From: Neoarius graeffei
Lineage: Eukaryota > Chordata > Actinopteri > Siluriformes > Ariidae
Assembly: GCF_027579695.1 (NCBI RefSeq)
Contig: NC_083570.1
Span: 6,319,501-6,383,500, forward strand
Direction: 5' to 3'
DNA length: 64,000 nucleotides
This document shows, piece after piece, positions 21,691 to 33,627 of the stretch. Within the stretch, counting starts at the first letter, position 1; each line of letters begins with the position of its first letter. The notes under the pieces are model-generated. The model did no database searches. It saw only the letters and a program-made list of their open reading frames with translations, and was not told the DNA's origin. The position numbers and the translations under genes are program-made.

Positions 21691-22299
21691 AAGTGTGTAG
21701 TGTTTTCTGTAAAATTCCTGCACATTGCCACGTTGTTGCTCAGTCGTCTGTTTCACTAGAACACAATCCAGCTGCACAAAAACACTCATTTTAATATTTA
21801 AATTAAAAGAGATGAATAATTTAAAATAATTCAAAAGGAAATGTTAAAAATTAACTGTCAGACAAGAAACTCGTCAAATTTAAAAAGAAAATGATCTCAT
21901 GACCTTCGCATTATAAAGTTCTGTTTGTTTCATATTAAGCAGCGTCTCATTAAATAACTAATAAACAGTAATAAAGCCAGAACAGAACAACCTTTTAAAC
22001 CTGTTCAGGTCACACTATATAAAAATAAAACATCACTTTTGGAATGAATTTGATTTTTCTGCTTGTGTTCTAAGATGTAAAATCCACATTCACTTTTTCA
22101 AATCTGAAGTTGTTTCTAAACCCTGAGATTTGATTGTAAAACATTGAACAATATTTAAACTCCATTAGAACATCCAGTACATGATCGGTTCAGGCTGCCG
22201 ATGTCGTGTTCATCCCATATTCAGCCTGGATGATGATTGGCCCACAGATAGAACCTTATAAATCCAGGTTTATCTGTGAGTTTGGGATTTTTATTCAAA
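21691..22299. other. finTRIM copy 2 3' flank / probable 3' UTR
   Basis: AT-rich sequence with several AATAAA motifs and no coding pattern, ending near the 3' end of a minus-strand LINE. Confidence 0.4.
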
Positions 22300-23180
22300 T
22301 ATTACAATCAAAGCTTTGCAGAATAAAAGATAAGAGCACAGGAGAATAAAGTTTCCCCCAGTGATGGAGTTTCTGTGCTGAACTCATTTTCAGACAGAAG
22401 CAAATTCAACCTTTTCCTGAGAGTTTCAGCAGCTGGATAAATATTGTTCAGTATTTTAAACTGAATTTCTTTCACTGTGGGTGAAATTGGCCATCTTAGA
22501 TAACTACAGTGTGTATTTGTTAGCGTTCCTCCATCGTCAGTTATTCTTTTATTTTTTTTTAAATCAGGGAATGGCTTCCATTTTAAAACATTTCTAATTC
22601 CTTTGTTATTAGATTTTTCACCAATTTCCACTTCACCGATTTTCAGTTCAGGTAGTTTGACCGACACCTTTGAATATTCAAGGGTATTTTTTATCGTGAA
22701 CCTTAAGGGAGGTGGAATAGCTCTACAAATTTGATTAAATTCTCTATAGACACATTTTAAATGAAACTTTTCTACAAACGAATTAAATTGCATTAAATGT
22801 CCATTTTCATCCATTAGACCAGTAATATCTAAAACTTTACCATTCCATTCTTGTTGAAATAAAGTCTTCCTATTAATAGTAATGGTTCTATTATTCCACA
22901 AGGTTAAGTACACTCGCATTTGTGTCCATTAAATAAATAATTTTGGTGAAATTGGGCAGCCTTGTCTGATTCCACGTAAAATCTTCAATTGAATAATTGA
23001 TTGGTCATCAATCATATTCAGAATCAGTCGGACGTGGTTTTGAATATATCTTCCCTTCATGAAGGCTGATTGATATTCGTCTACAAGTTTTACAAGTGCA
23101 CGCTTTAGACGATTAGCAGATACTAAGGCAAGTAATTTATAATCATTGCACAGTAAGGTTATAGGTCTCCAATTGTCTAG
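22300..23180 (-). mobile_element. L1/Tx1-type LINE, 3' part (RT fragment and C-terminal domain)
   Basis: Minus-strand frames at 22929-23186 give LLDNWRPITLLCNDYKLLAL, SAFMKGRYIQNHVRLIL and LRGIRQGCPISPKLFI, which are RT motifs of the L1/Tx1 group. The frame 22308-22919 gives the C-terminal part (KVLDITGLMDENGHLMQFNS). The segment that should carry the catalytic YADD box between these two blocks is missing, so this copy is dead by internal deletion. It continues upstream at 23999-24117 and 37256-38340 once later insertions are removed. Confidence 0.8.
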
Positions 23181-23185
23181 CAACA

Positions 23186-23278
23186 TCTCATCTCATTATC
23201 TCTAGCCGCTTTATCCTGTTCTGCAGGGTCGCAGGCAAGCTGGAGCCTATCCCAGCTGACTACGGGCGAATGGCGGGT
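23186..23278 (-). mobile_element. V-SINE 3' fragment
   Basis: The (CATCT)-type tail and AGCCGCTTTATCCTGTTCTG through GACTACGGGCGAATGGCGGG match the reverse complement of the V-SINE 3' half. The head and core are missing at the junction with a hAT sequence. It is inserted in the LINE immediately before the LLDNWRP coding block. Confidence 0.85.
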
Positions 23279-23998
23279 AGGGCTGGGTGATATGGAGAAA
23301 AAAAAATATCTCGATATATTTTTGCTATATCTCGATATACGATATACATCTCGATATCTATGCAGGAAAAACAACCCCCAAAAAACAGACACACCAAATT
23401 CAGCAAGGTGTGGTTTTTTTTTTTTATTTTATTTTTTTTATTGAAGTGCAAACAGGTAGGCAGCCAAGTGCCTAGAGGTAGACAGGTACTAGTAACAAAG
23501 TGCTTGTGCACCATTTTTAACATGAATTATCAAACCAAGGAAGTAGTATATTGCCTTATTTTAATTACAAACATAAAACCTGAGGGTAGGCAGTTTTTAT
23601 AAAGTGCGTCTTAAACATTTAAGATAACAAAAAAAAAAACCTCATTTCATAACTAATAATTTGACTTGTAGAAATAATACATATTGCCTTCCTTTTCCTT
23701 AAAAACAAAACTCAAACTCATCTCACTGCATTAACTCTCAGCCTGGCACACTCCTCGTACAAAAGTTTGTGGCGTACCTGTAAATGGTTGAACAGGTTCA
23801 TGGTGCTCGACGCTTTGGTTGCCACCAATTTCTTGCATTCCCGGCAGTAGACCTCTTTCTGTTGTTCGTCCGACAGTTTAAAACCAAAATATCTCCATAT
23901 AATGGAGCCATTTGTCGTTTTTTTTGGTACGAGTTCTGCCACCTCCGGGCTTTCTGTGGGCGCCGCCATGTTGAATGAGTTAACACGCCGCCTACACG
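23279..23998 (-). mobile_element. ZBED1-like hAT fragment with BED zinc finger
   Basis: TAGGGCTGGGTGATATGG followed by CTCGATATA repeats is the end of a common fish hAT family. On the minus strand near 23720-23960 the frame reads SIIWRYFGFKLSDEQQ, CRECKKLV and ASSTMNLFNHLQVRHK. This is a BED zinc finger (C-x2-C...H-x4-H) as in ZBED1-type transposases. Only the N-terminal exon is present, with no catalytic domain and no second end. The open frame continues upstream into LINE coding sequence by chance, giving an artificial chimera. Confidence 0.75.
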
Positions 23999-24117
23999 CG
24001 GGTTTGGGTTTGGGTTTTGGTAGCAAGGTTATTAAGCCTGTCTTCATCATCGGGGATAAACATCCTTTGTGAATGCATTCTAAAAATGCTCTATCTAATA
24101 ATTTTTTTAATATCCAC
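23999..24117 (-). mobile_element. L1/Tx1 LINE piece between the hAT and the retrovirus
   Basis: The reverse complement reads LLDRAFLECIHKGCLSPMMK then TGLITLLPKPKPKP, the block just before NWRPITLL in L1/Tx1 RTs. It links the 3' LINE part (22300-23180) with the 5' part beyond the retrovirus, which shows that all three belong to one insertion. Confidence 0.85.
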
Positions 24118-25621
24118 TGTTGGTAACTTGCCAGCGCCCCCTATAACGATCCCACAATTCCACACGCGCTCCACCCGGATGTGACATAAAGTGGAACTGC
24201 TTTAACTGCATCGAGAGCGCCTCGAGTCGCTCTCTCATGTTCTGGCTACTGGAGTGGTTGGACGGACTGTTGGCACACTCGCCTGCAGTGTTGAGACTAA
24301 CCGCTATTGTCTGAGAACAGCCTGTTCAAATTAGTTTCGGCTGAACTTTTGAACGACCCACTAAGTTTCAGTGATTATAGTGGTTTTGATTCTAAACCTT
24401 TGCAAAGTTTAACTACAGTTAAGTAGTTTTCCACGCTAAGAGGCATTTGCCGACAGCTTCGCTCCTCTCAGCCTTTTTCTCGTCGACGCATCACCGGAGG
24501 TTTCTCCCGAAGCACCGTGGGCCAACTAGGCCTCCATCTCCCTGCTTCGTTAGCCGCGGTTGGATGCAACCCGCCGCTAACCTCCTCTCCTCGGACCGCG
24601 ACCCTCAGCGCGGACATCGGAGAATGAACTTCCATCGCGTTAAGTAGGCACTTGGGCAAATTTTAATAATTTGTAGCTTATTCAGATGGTTGTTAGGGTC
24701 ATGTTTAAACTTTGAGCACCGACTAGTGGCCTAGTGGTAGCGTGTCCGCCTCTCGATCGGGAGATCGTGAGTTCTATTCACGGTCGGGTCATACCAAAGA
24801 CCATCATCAAAATGGTACCTACTATCATCTGGCAAGGCACGCTGCAATACAGATGTGCATGGGGAGTCAAACTCTCGTGGTTACCAGAGGACTAGCCCCC
24901 CACTGTAACCCTACCTATGTAACAGGCGAGAGGCCGAGGGCTATGGAAACGGAGATCGGCGCCGCCCGATGCGCCACCATACAGGTTGGGCCTGGTTAAT
25001 ACTTGAGTGGGAGACTGCCTAGGAATACCAGGTACTGTAAGCGGCGTGGGCAGGACTTTGATTTGATTTGATTAAACTTTGAGCTGTTTAGCATACCCAC
25101 TCAGACACAGAAGGTGTTTCTGTTTTTTTATTGTTTGTTTTGGTTCTGTTTTTTTCTTTGAACTTGTTAGACAGGGTATCTTGCATGATATCTTTCCTTA
25201 ACTCCATTGCTAGCTTCCCTATCTGATTAGCAGCGCAGCGACAAGTTTGTTATTTTAAGCTCCGAGGCTGGACTGCTACAAGGCCTAGTTCTCTCCGTCC
25301 AACACCTATTACACACTCTCTCTCTCTCCCTCGCGTTGAGTTCTTTGCCTAGATAGTCTGTTGGAAATTGTTGTTAAGTACAGTGTTTGGATCCAGCTGT
25401 AACGTGGTCAGATTCTCATTAGCAACTCATTGCTAGCTACCTCAGGGTGATACGCTAGCTGGTAGGCTTGTGTTCTCGACTAGGCCTGCAGGCGCCATCT
25501 TTCCCGATGTCATTTTGGTACCTCCCTCATTGAGTTACCTGTGATACAACACCTAGGCACTGACCGCCATTTTGTTTAAGCATTGCCAGAGTGGCTAGTC
25601 GTTAGCATCTGCCCACAGATG

Positions 25622-25663
<42 letters not shown>

Positions 25664-26152
25664 CACACACGCACGCACACACCTACACACACGCACGCAT
25701 CGGCTTGCCCTAGTCACACACACACAAGGGATTCTCTTTTCCTATCTCTTTCTCTCTCTCTTCCCCTCAAATATATGGTCCAGGTGTAATTGTTCCATTG
25801 TTTTGTCTTGTTATTACCTTTGCCCGACATTGAACGTATTTTGTGAGATTATTATTAGTGAGTAGTAGACAAATAAAAGCTAATCAAATTGAATTACATT
25901 TTACTTGTTCCTGTTGTTTATTCACAAGGTCAACTATTTAGAACTCCTTTTTCCTTCACATTTAGCTTTTGTATACAACTGGGTTTTCCATCTAATGCAG
26001 AGCTACCATTAATCTTGAATGTAACAATTCACGGTGAATATTAAGATTAATAATTTAAGATTTTATGAGACTGATCTTTATTTATAAATTGATTAATTCA
26101 ATTATCAATTATTACATAATTTATAATTTAATTAATCCCAATTCCACCTACA
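24118..26152 (+). repeat. 5' LTR of the endogenous retrovirus
   Basis: This pairs with 35714-37255. It is longer than its partner mainly because of a SINE (24718-25071) and about 80 bp next to it. Both LTRs carry a (CA)n tract of different length (25625-25690 here) and an AATAAA signal near 25868. Confidence 0.93.
24718..25071 (+). mobile_element. Chimeric SINE: tRNA-like head plus 5S rRNA-like 3' part
   Basis: The 5' part has a tRNA-like A box (GTGGCCTAGTGGTAGCGTG) and a CGATCGGGAGATCGTGAGTT anticodon/B-box-like region. The 3' part at 24984-25042 matches the 3' half of 5S rRNA (GGCCTGGTTAATACTTG, GGGAGACTGCCTAGGAATAC). The tail is (ATTTG)n. The 13-bp target duplication TTAAACTTTGAGC is at 24705-24717 and 25072-25084. 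The 3' LTR lacks it, so it inserted after the retrovirus. I do not recognise a named family with this order. Confidence 0.85.
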
Positions 26153-26581
26153 TTAAATTGGTGCCCCGTGTGAGGAATAGTTTAATGACCTTGTGAATTT
26201 CTCAATAATAACTTGTAAACTGCTGTATACCCAAAATCAACTGCCAAGGTATAACACAGGTGACTTTAATGGTGAATCATTAACAGTGTGTTAATCACAG
26301 AACTGAAATTCAGCTGTCAACCACAGTTAGCTGATAAACTGGTTTAATTGATTAGTACATTAGAGTAATATCTAATCCAAGTACTTAATTAATATTATTA
26401 ATAATAATCATTATTGTTAACTAATTATTAATTGAGCTAATTAATACAAGTGAAACATTAGTGAAAAACAAAGCTAAGAAACCACAAATCAATTATTTAG
26501 CAACTTGGATTAAATTAAATTCTAACCTAATCAACACCTAGTATTAATTTCCTTTAAGTTAATTAATACATTTCGAACAAA
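26153..26581 (+). other. Retroviral leader with primer-binding region
   Basis: The leader starts TTAAATTGGTGCCCCGTGTG directly after the LTR, where a tRNA primer-binding site belongs; TGGTGCCCCGTGTGAGG is the likely site. The tRNA cannot be assigned by eye. The rest is AT-rich up to the gag start at 26582. Confidence 0.6.
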
Positions 26582-28390
26582 ATGCCGCATTCCCTATCAA
26601 GTGAGTCAGAAGGGCCCCTCCTCTCTCTTTTCGACATTGTAGGCGATTTAGGCCAAGTCCCGGAGGATAGGAGAAATTACTTCTGTGATCTGGACCAAAA
26701 GGCTCGCTTTGATGAAATACACATAGCCGTTAGGGAACTTAAGGAGCGTACTATGACTCTCCCAGAAGGGCTACCCAAATTGTTCATGATCTACTATAAG
26801 GAAATGGAACATGTGTGTATGACCCTCGAACAAGAGAAAAGAACACTAAAACGACAACTGGCCGAAGCTCGAAGGAGAGCAGAAAGCACGGAGAGTAGCC
26901 TCGTGGGCCTGAGAGCCACACAAGATGAACTAAAGCACGAAATAGAATGCCTCAGAGAAGAAGTGACGCAAGCACGTCGCTCAGATGAAGGATCGGCCAA
27001 ACCCTCCCAAGAACAGAGTTCCGCTCTGGAGGAAGAAGAACCTGAGCTTAGAACGGTAGATCAGACACCGCACTCAAGCTCAACTCGCGTGAAAGCCGCG
27101 CGATCGCCACCTCGTGGCGCTGGGAGTTTTTACTTTACTCCCCACTACACCCCCTCGCGCTTCAATATCGCTGCAGCCTCTAGCACGCAGAAAACGCCAC
27201 GCTACGTACCCTCAGACTCCTCTGACGGAGAGGCCATCTACAAGCCGAAACGTAGACATAGGCGATATGAGAGCAGCTCAAATAGCGAAGACAGCGGGGA
27301 CCCCTATGGGTCAAAATCAGAATGCCTTGTCGCAGAACGCAATACTAGGATCCGCCAAATCGACGTCCTTGCGAAAGACATAGAGCGTTTTGAGCCGGAA
27401 AATCATAGACACCGAAGCGTTAATGATTATTTCCGGGAAATCGAACGTAGCCTCCTGGACCTGCCAGAGGCTATGTCGCATGAAAAGGCCAGACTAGTCT
27501 GGAAAACTTTAGGTAGCGGCGTACGAGCATTCGTTGAGACCCTACCACAGTCAGTCCTCGACAACTACAAGAAAATACGTAAGTACTTGAAAGAGGAATA
27601 CTCGTTGTATGAGGACGAGACTGCTGCCACGATGGGTGCCATTCTAATCAGACAGAAACGAAGCGAACACCCTCGCGAGTACTACCGTTGGCTCCGCGTG
27701 GCGTACTTTCAGGGCAGAAGCGAGCCCGGGCTAGAGGAAGATCACAACTTCAAGTCCCTCTTCCTCCATAACCTTCACCCGTGCTTCCGTAACCAAGTAA
27801 CACTCGCGTGTCGCCAGCGCCCCCATACTATGAGAGAAATGCGTCGCACCGCACAACTAACGTGGGAGACGTTCGTCCGACCCACGGACCGCCACGAGGA
27901 CGATCCCAGAGTCCTCAGCCTATATGAGCAGGAAGGTCAGTCCTTAGGCCTAGAAGGGGGTGAAGCCCCAAACCGCGGACCCCCTTGGGCGAACCCAAAC
28001 CCCAGCCACCAGACGTCGATTCAACCCAAAGGTAACTGGAAAGGCCGACAAGCTGGAGCCAAGGGGGAACAGGGCCCCAACGCCAAAGGGCAAGGTAACT
28101 GCAAACCTGGCAGTCACGGCCCTAAATCTCAGAATAGCGGACAGTCAGGGCCCCATCGCAACTCCTCTCGAAGGGAGCAGAGCCCTAAGCCAGCTACCGC
28201 TAAACAAGCCAACCGAGAGCCGCTTGGGATGGCAGAACCGAGGGCCGAACTAGCACAGATTAAACAAGCCAACCAAGAGTCGCTTGGGATGGCAGAACTG
28301 AGGGCCGAACTAGCACAGATTAAACAACTGCTGAGCAATAAGAAAAGGAAGGGTAAGCCGAGCAAGGACAGGGACAAACCGTCAGCATGA
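26582..28390 (+). pseudogene. Retroviral gag fossil (602 codons, looks whole)
   Basis: A long open region codes for a gag-like protein. It has an N-terminal domain, a strong heptad coiled coil at about residues 70-140, an acidic/serine-rich linker, a capsid-like helical domain at about residues 270-440 (RQKRSEHPREYYRWLRVAYF), and a basic Gly/Gln/Pro-rich C-terminus. No CCHC knuckle is evident; the basic tail may do that job, as in foamy viruses. The C-terminus has a 60-bp tandem duplication at 28201-28260 and 28261-28320. The end codon context is UGA CUA, with pol following in the same frame. Confidence 0.8.
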
Positions 28391-31300
28391 CTAGGCCGGG
28401 ACCCATCCCCACCACCACCACGTGTCTACCTCGTGGGGTGGGGAAAGGACCCCTGCCCAATAGGCAGCGATGAGTTGAAACCACCCCCTCCGGTAGTGAA
28501 GCCTGGCCTGCAGGATGTACCCCTGACACAGTTTCTTGGAGATTTGGTTAGGAAAGGCAACGCCAAGCGTATCTATAGCCCAGTGGTGGTAGATGGCAAC
28601 GTTTCCCTCCAAGCTCTCTTGGATACCGGGTCAGAAATCACCCTGATGTGTTCCAAAGTCTTCGCAGAGGTTTCTGATGCGCGGCGCGCGCAAGGTAGAC
28701 CCATCAGAACCAAACGGTGTGACATCAACTTGGTTAGCTTCACCCAGAATCAAGCCCCAGTAACAACCATCGCATGGTTAGAACTCACGTTCCAGGGCAT
28801 GTCCATCACTCACCCCACTTACATCTGCTCTGTTGGGGTAGAACCGTTCCTCATTGGCCAAGACCTACTAGATAGGCTAGCGCCCCTCATTGACTGTCGT
28901 CGTGGGCAACTGTGGGCCCAGGTCGCGTCCCCACAGACCCCAAATCCTCGTCGTCATGGCCGAGCCCGTTGCGATGAAGTTAGCGCGGATGCTACTCCAC
29001 CGATAGCTGAGTCAGGGCAGTTCCCCGAGAACCTCGATGGCCACCCGTCTTTCCTTTGCTTTCTTGGCGAATCTGCCCCAACCAGGTACTACCCCTGGAT
29101 ATCTGGCAACATTACCGTCAACGGCATCACGGCACCGGGTGTCAGGTTAGCGCTTTGGTCAGAGAAGTCAGCCATAAGCCAAACGTGGTTCAACATAGTG
29201 CATCAGAGCACTCCTTCCCCTGTCTTTGTGCAGAAGAGCCACCGGCTACTGTCAGCCGAACAACCACAGAGCCCCACCAAAGCCACGGGTGTCTGCGCCG
29301 TGGCGCTCACCATCGGTCAGAGAGAATTTCTTCATTTCTTGAGTGTCGTCCCCGGACTTCCTGACTCACTGGTCATCGGGGCAGACATCTTGGTCAGACT
29401 GGGAGCCCAGCTGGACCTAGTCAACCGGGTCATCTGGACCCAAGCCGACGCCGCTAAGCACCCGTTCCAAGCTGACCCAGAACAAATGTGGTCAGGACAA
29501 ACGATTCCCCAAGCCTGCCATGTCGCTAGCGAATTCGATGTTGTCATTCCCGCTAGGACTGCTGGTTCCCCTCTTAAGCTGGTCATCATGAAAGACCAAC
29601 AGTTTCGTAGCTCCCAGGCGTTCTTCCAGCCTCTCAAATTCTTCATGGAGCTCGACTTAGCCGTGTGTGGGACTCCGCTGCTTGAAGTGAGTCGTCGTTC
29701 CGCTTACCTCCTGGTTCAAAACTCCACGCGGGACACCATCACGATCCCCGCCCGTCGGCCTTTAGGCCTTCTGATAGACCAGGCATTCCATGACTTTGAA
29801 CTCACCATTCCAGTCATTGGTGAGCTGCCAACGCCGGACACTCATTCCGATCCAGTGGAACCTCTCTGGGTTACTCTTCCTTTCCACATGATCCGCGTCG
29901 AACCCCACGACATGCTTCGCGACAAGCGCATAGTCATGACCAAAACTGACACCCCGAAACACATGCTGGTGTATGCTCTTGCCATGCAATTGAGCAATGT
30001 CACCCCTGCAACTGAGGTCGTTGATTCAGCTTTAGGTGAACCGTACCCAGGCTTCGAACAAGAAGTTCAACAACAGCTGGTGAAAGCTGACAGCCTGACC
30101 ACGGACGCCCAGAGACGACAGCTCCGTGAACTGTTCTATGACTTCAAGGCGATCTGGGCACGAGATTCCAATGACTGCAGAGTCACAGACATCCACACCG
30201 TCCGAATCCCAACAGATCCGAACGCTCCACTGACGTTCGTGCGGCAATACAAAATCCCGTTAGCTGCATACGACTCAATACAAGAAACACTGGACACTCT
30301 GCTGGAAAAGCAGATCATTCGCGAGTGTAACTCGACTTACAACTCCCCCTTGTGGCCGGTGCTGAAACCGAACGGCAAATGGCATCTCACCATTGACTAT
30401 AGGCAGCTGAACAAGCAAGTGCCCTTGTCAAGATGGCCCATGATCCATCTGGATCAAGAACTTGCCAAGGTGAAGGGTGCAAAGTTCTTCTCCACCGCCG
30501 ACATGGCGAGTGGATTCTGGACCATGCGCGTGGATCCAGCTGACCAGCACAAGCTGGCCTTTTCCTTTGGGAACCGCCAGCTAACTTTCAACCGATGTCC
30601 GTTCGGCTACGCGAACTCCCCCGCTGAATTCAACATCTTCTTGCATAAGGCAATGAGTGATGCCGCAGCTCGTGGCAACTTGATGTATGTCGATGACATC
30701 CTCATTAGGTCACAGACTTTTGATGCACACCTCGAAGAGATACACCATGTTCTGTCTCAGCTGTCCAGAGCAGGAGCGAAGCTCTCTGTCACCAAAGGGC
30801 AGTGGTGTCGCACCAAAGTCGAATACGTTGGGCTGTGCGTTGGGCCAGATGGCATTGAACCCCAGTCAGGGAGGGTGCGAGCTATCCAAGACATTAAAGC
30901 CCCATCCAACGTACCCAAACTCAGGAGCTTCTTAGGGGTCTGCAACTACTCCCGACAGTTCATCGAGGACTACGCAGAGATAGCACGACCGCTCACCGAG
31001 CTCCTCTGAAAGGAAAAACCCTTCCAGTGGAGTGACCCTCAAGAACTCGCGTTCAAGAGCATGAAGCAGAAGCTCTGCTCCGCTCCCTGCCTCGCATATC
31101 CTGACAAAGACAAACCGTTCTTCTTGGAGGCTAGTTTCTCCACCCACTGCCTGAGCGCCGCACTGTCACAGCAGCATGACAAAGATCGCCGTGTCGTAGC
31201 ATACGCCAGTCGGCCCCTCAGTGCTGTGGAGTTGAAATTTTCAGACTGTGAAAAAGCCCTGCTGGCCACGGTCTGGGCCGTTGAACACTTTCGCAGTTAC

Positions 31301-33515
31301 ATTGGTGGCCAGAAGGTGGTGATAGAGACCAATCATCAACCGGTCTCGTTCTTGAACAGCCAGAGGCTGAGAGAGGGAAGAGTCTCGAACAGTCGCATCG
31401 CAGCTTGGATGATGGCATTACAGGGCTACGACGTCGAGGTGAAGTACTCCCAGAACCACAAGATGGCGCTTGGCTGAGGCCTGGTGGAATGCCAGCATTG
31501 CGACTGCGAGAATAGTCCGGATCAAACCGAACTAACAACTGTACCTGCTCTCCCCTCCGACCACCACTACTATGACGAGAACGTCTGCAAAGACCTCCCC
31601 ACCGCTTACATAGATGGATGCTCATTCCATCATGAACGCAAAGTCCAAGCCGGTGTCGGTATCGTATGGGCGAACGGCCCTATACAAGGGAAATACCAAC
31701 ACTGACTCGGGGCTAAGACTAGCCAATATGCAGAGGTAGCAGCTGTGCTCATCGTCCTGCAACAAGCTGCCCGTGAGAACATCAAGCAGTTAGTTCTCTG
31801 CTCTAATTCAAACTATGCCAGGCATAGCTTCGTCTCACATTTTCCCTCGTGGAAGGTGAAGGACATGAAAAATGCAAGGGGCAAGGAAGTGAAACACTCC
31901 GAACTCTTCCTAGCATGCGATCGACTCGTAACCGAACAGGGAATGTGCATCTACTGGAAGAAGGTGAAGGGACATTCTCATGTCCCAGGACCTGACAAAG
32001 TCGGTAACGATGAGGCAGATGGCCTCGCCAAAGCGGGTGCCATAGACGGCCCCCTTTGGGAATTCCAGCCTTCATGGCTTCCCGAGACGCCATGCCATAA
32101 CGTAACCGCGATTACTCGCCGACAGGCTAGAGCAGGTCAAACTGACGCAGTACCCCAAGCAGGAACAGTGCAACTCGGCCGACTGCCCCAGGACGCCGAC
32201 CTGGTGTCTATGCAGGAAAGGGATCCCATGATCCACCAAATCCGTAAGTTCCTTGCGGACCCCGTGGCGTTCCCAATTTCCCCACAAGAGTTGCAACAGT
32301 CCCGAGACTTAAATCACCTTCACAATCTCAAAAACGGGTTAAAACTCGAGAAAGGACTCCTGGTGTACACACCACGCAACCAGGGACCTCCCCGGTGGGT
32401 CGTGCCCACAGATCATGGGGGGTCATGTTGCAGTACGCTCACAACAGCCCGTGCGGGGGCCATAGGAACGCTCAGGCGACCTACCAGACACTCCAAAAGA
32501 TTGTCTATTGGCCCTTCATGATTCAGGACGTTACCGAGTATGTCAAAGGGTGCTTGATTTGCTGCCAATTCCGACCAGCCCAACCGTTGAACCGAGCCCC
32601 ACTGCAAAGCAAAGGCATCTCATTCCCCTGGTCTAATCTCCAGATAGACTGGGTCAGACCGGTGCCGAAATCGGCTCGAGGTAATAAGTACCTCCTGACC
32701 GTCACTTGCGCGTTCACGAAGTGGGTGGAATGCTTGCCCGCCCCGAACGAAACCACAGAGACCACCGCTCTCCTTGTTATGAACCATGTGTTCAGCCGTT
32801 GGGGCTTGCCCTATTCATTGATTCCGACCGAGGTACTCATTTCACTGCAGAGGTCATGAGAGTGTTGTGGGAGATGCTCGAAGTCGAGGCAAAATTCCAC
32901 ATCGCGTATCATCCTCAGTCTTCCGGCCAGGTCGAACGCGCCAACCAAACCATCTTGAGCATGCTTCGCAAGTATGTCAGCCACCATGGCAAAGATTGGG
33001 ACATCAAACTCCCTCTGGTGCTGATGGCCATTAGGTCCACTCCTCACCGCACCACCGGAGTCACTCCGTTCGAAATGATGACTGGCCGTGAAATGGTTCT
33101 TCCCTTACACCTCCTCTACCGACCAGAGGACCTAAGCGTTGCCACTGCGTACACCACACACCAGTACGTCACCGACTTGCAACGCCACTTGCAGGCCACG
33201 TTTGCGTGGGCCCAGGAACATCTCGAAGAGAGTGCGAAAGGCCAGAAAGCTTACTACGACAGAAAGGCGACACACCGTGAGTACGAAGTAGGCGACAGAG
33301 TCCTATACTTCAATTTCACCAAACCAGTAGGAATAGCCAGAAAATTCTTACCCCGTTGGTCCGGTCCTTTCGAAATCGTCGGTAAACTGTCCCCCGTCGC
33401 CTACTGCATCAAAACTTTGAAGCCCAGCCAGGCGTCTTCGTATAGATGGGTCCATAGCAACCAAATAAAGCTCTTTGAGCAGTCCACACTCCATAGGGGG
33501 GTGGACAAACAATAA
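28391..33515 (+). pseudogene. Retroviral pol fossil: protease, RT, RNase H, integrase
   Basis: The domains in order are: aspartic protease with LLDTGSEITL (about 28615-28645), reverse transcriptase (about 30200-30800, YVDD at 30686-30697), a connection region resembling an ancestral RNase H (about 31010-31470), a second retroviral RNase H (YIDGCS near 31605), and integrase (about 32410-33300, with [10 protein letters not shown]- and YHPQSSGQVERAN-type blocks). The region is broken in a few places. Having both an old RNase H-like connection and a later RNase H is a retrovirus trait. It follows gag in the same frame, separated only by the gag terminator. Confidence 0.85.
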
Positions 33516-33627
33516 GTTATAGCCTGCCCAACTTAGTTGCATGCCTCTCAATCCATAAGCGTGCATCTATAAGTAACCACCCCTGTTACCACTCAAATCA
33601 GAATAACAAACTCCTGTATGTTGCAGA

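Noticed and set aside
23718-24050. 110-residue minus-strand frame as a single gene
   Set aside because: Its start is LINE RT sequence and its end a BED finger from a hAT fragment; the frame crosses the insertion by chance.
24984-25042. 5S rRNA-like segment
   Set aside because: Only the 3' half is present and it lies inside a SINE with target duplication, so it is not a 5S gene.
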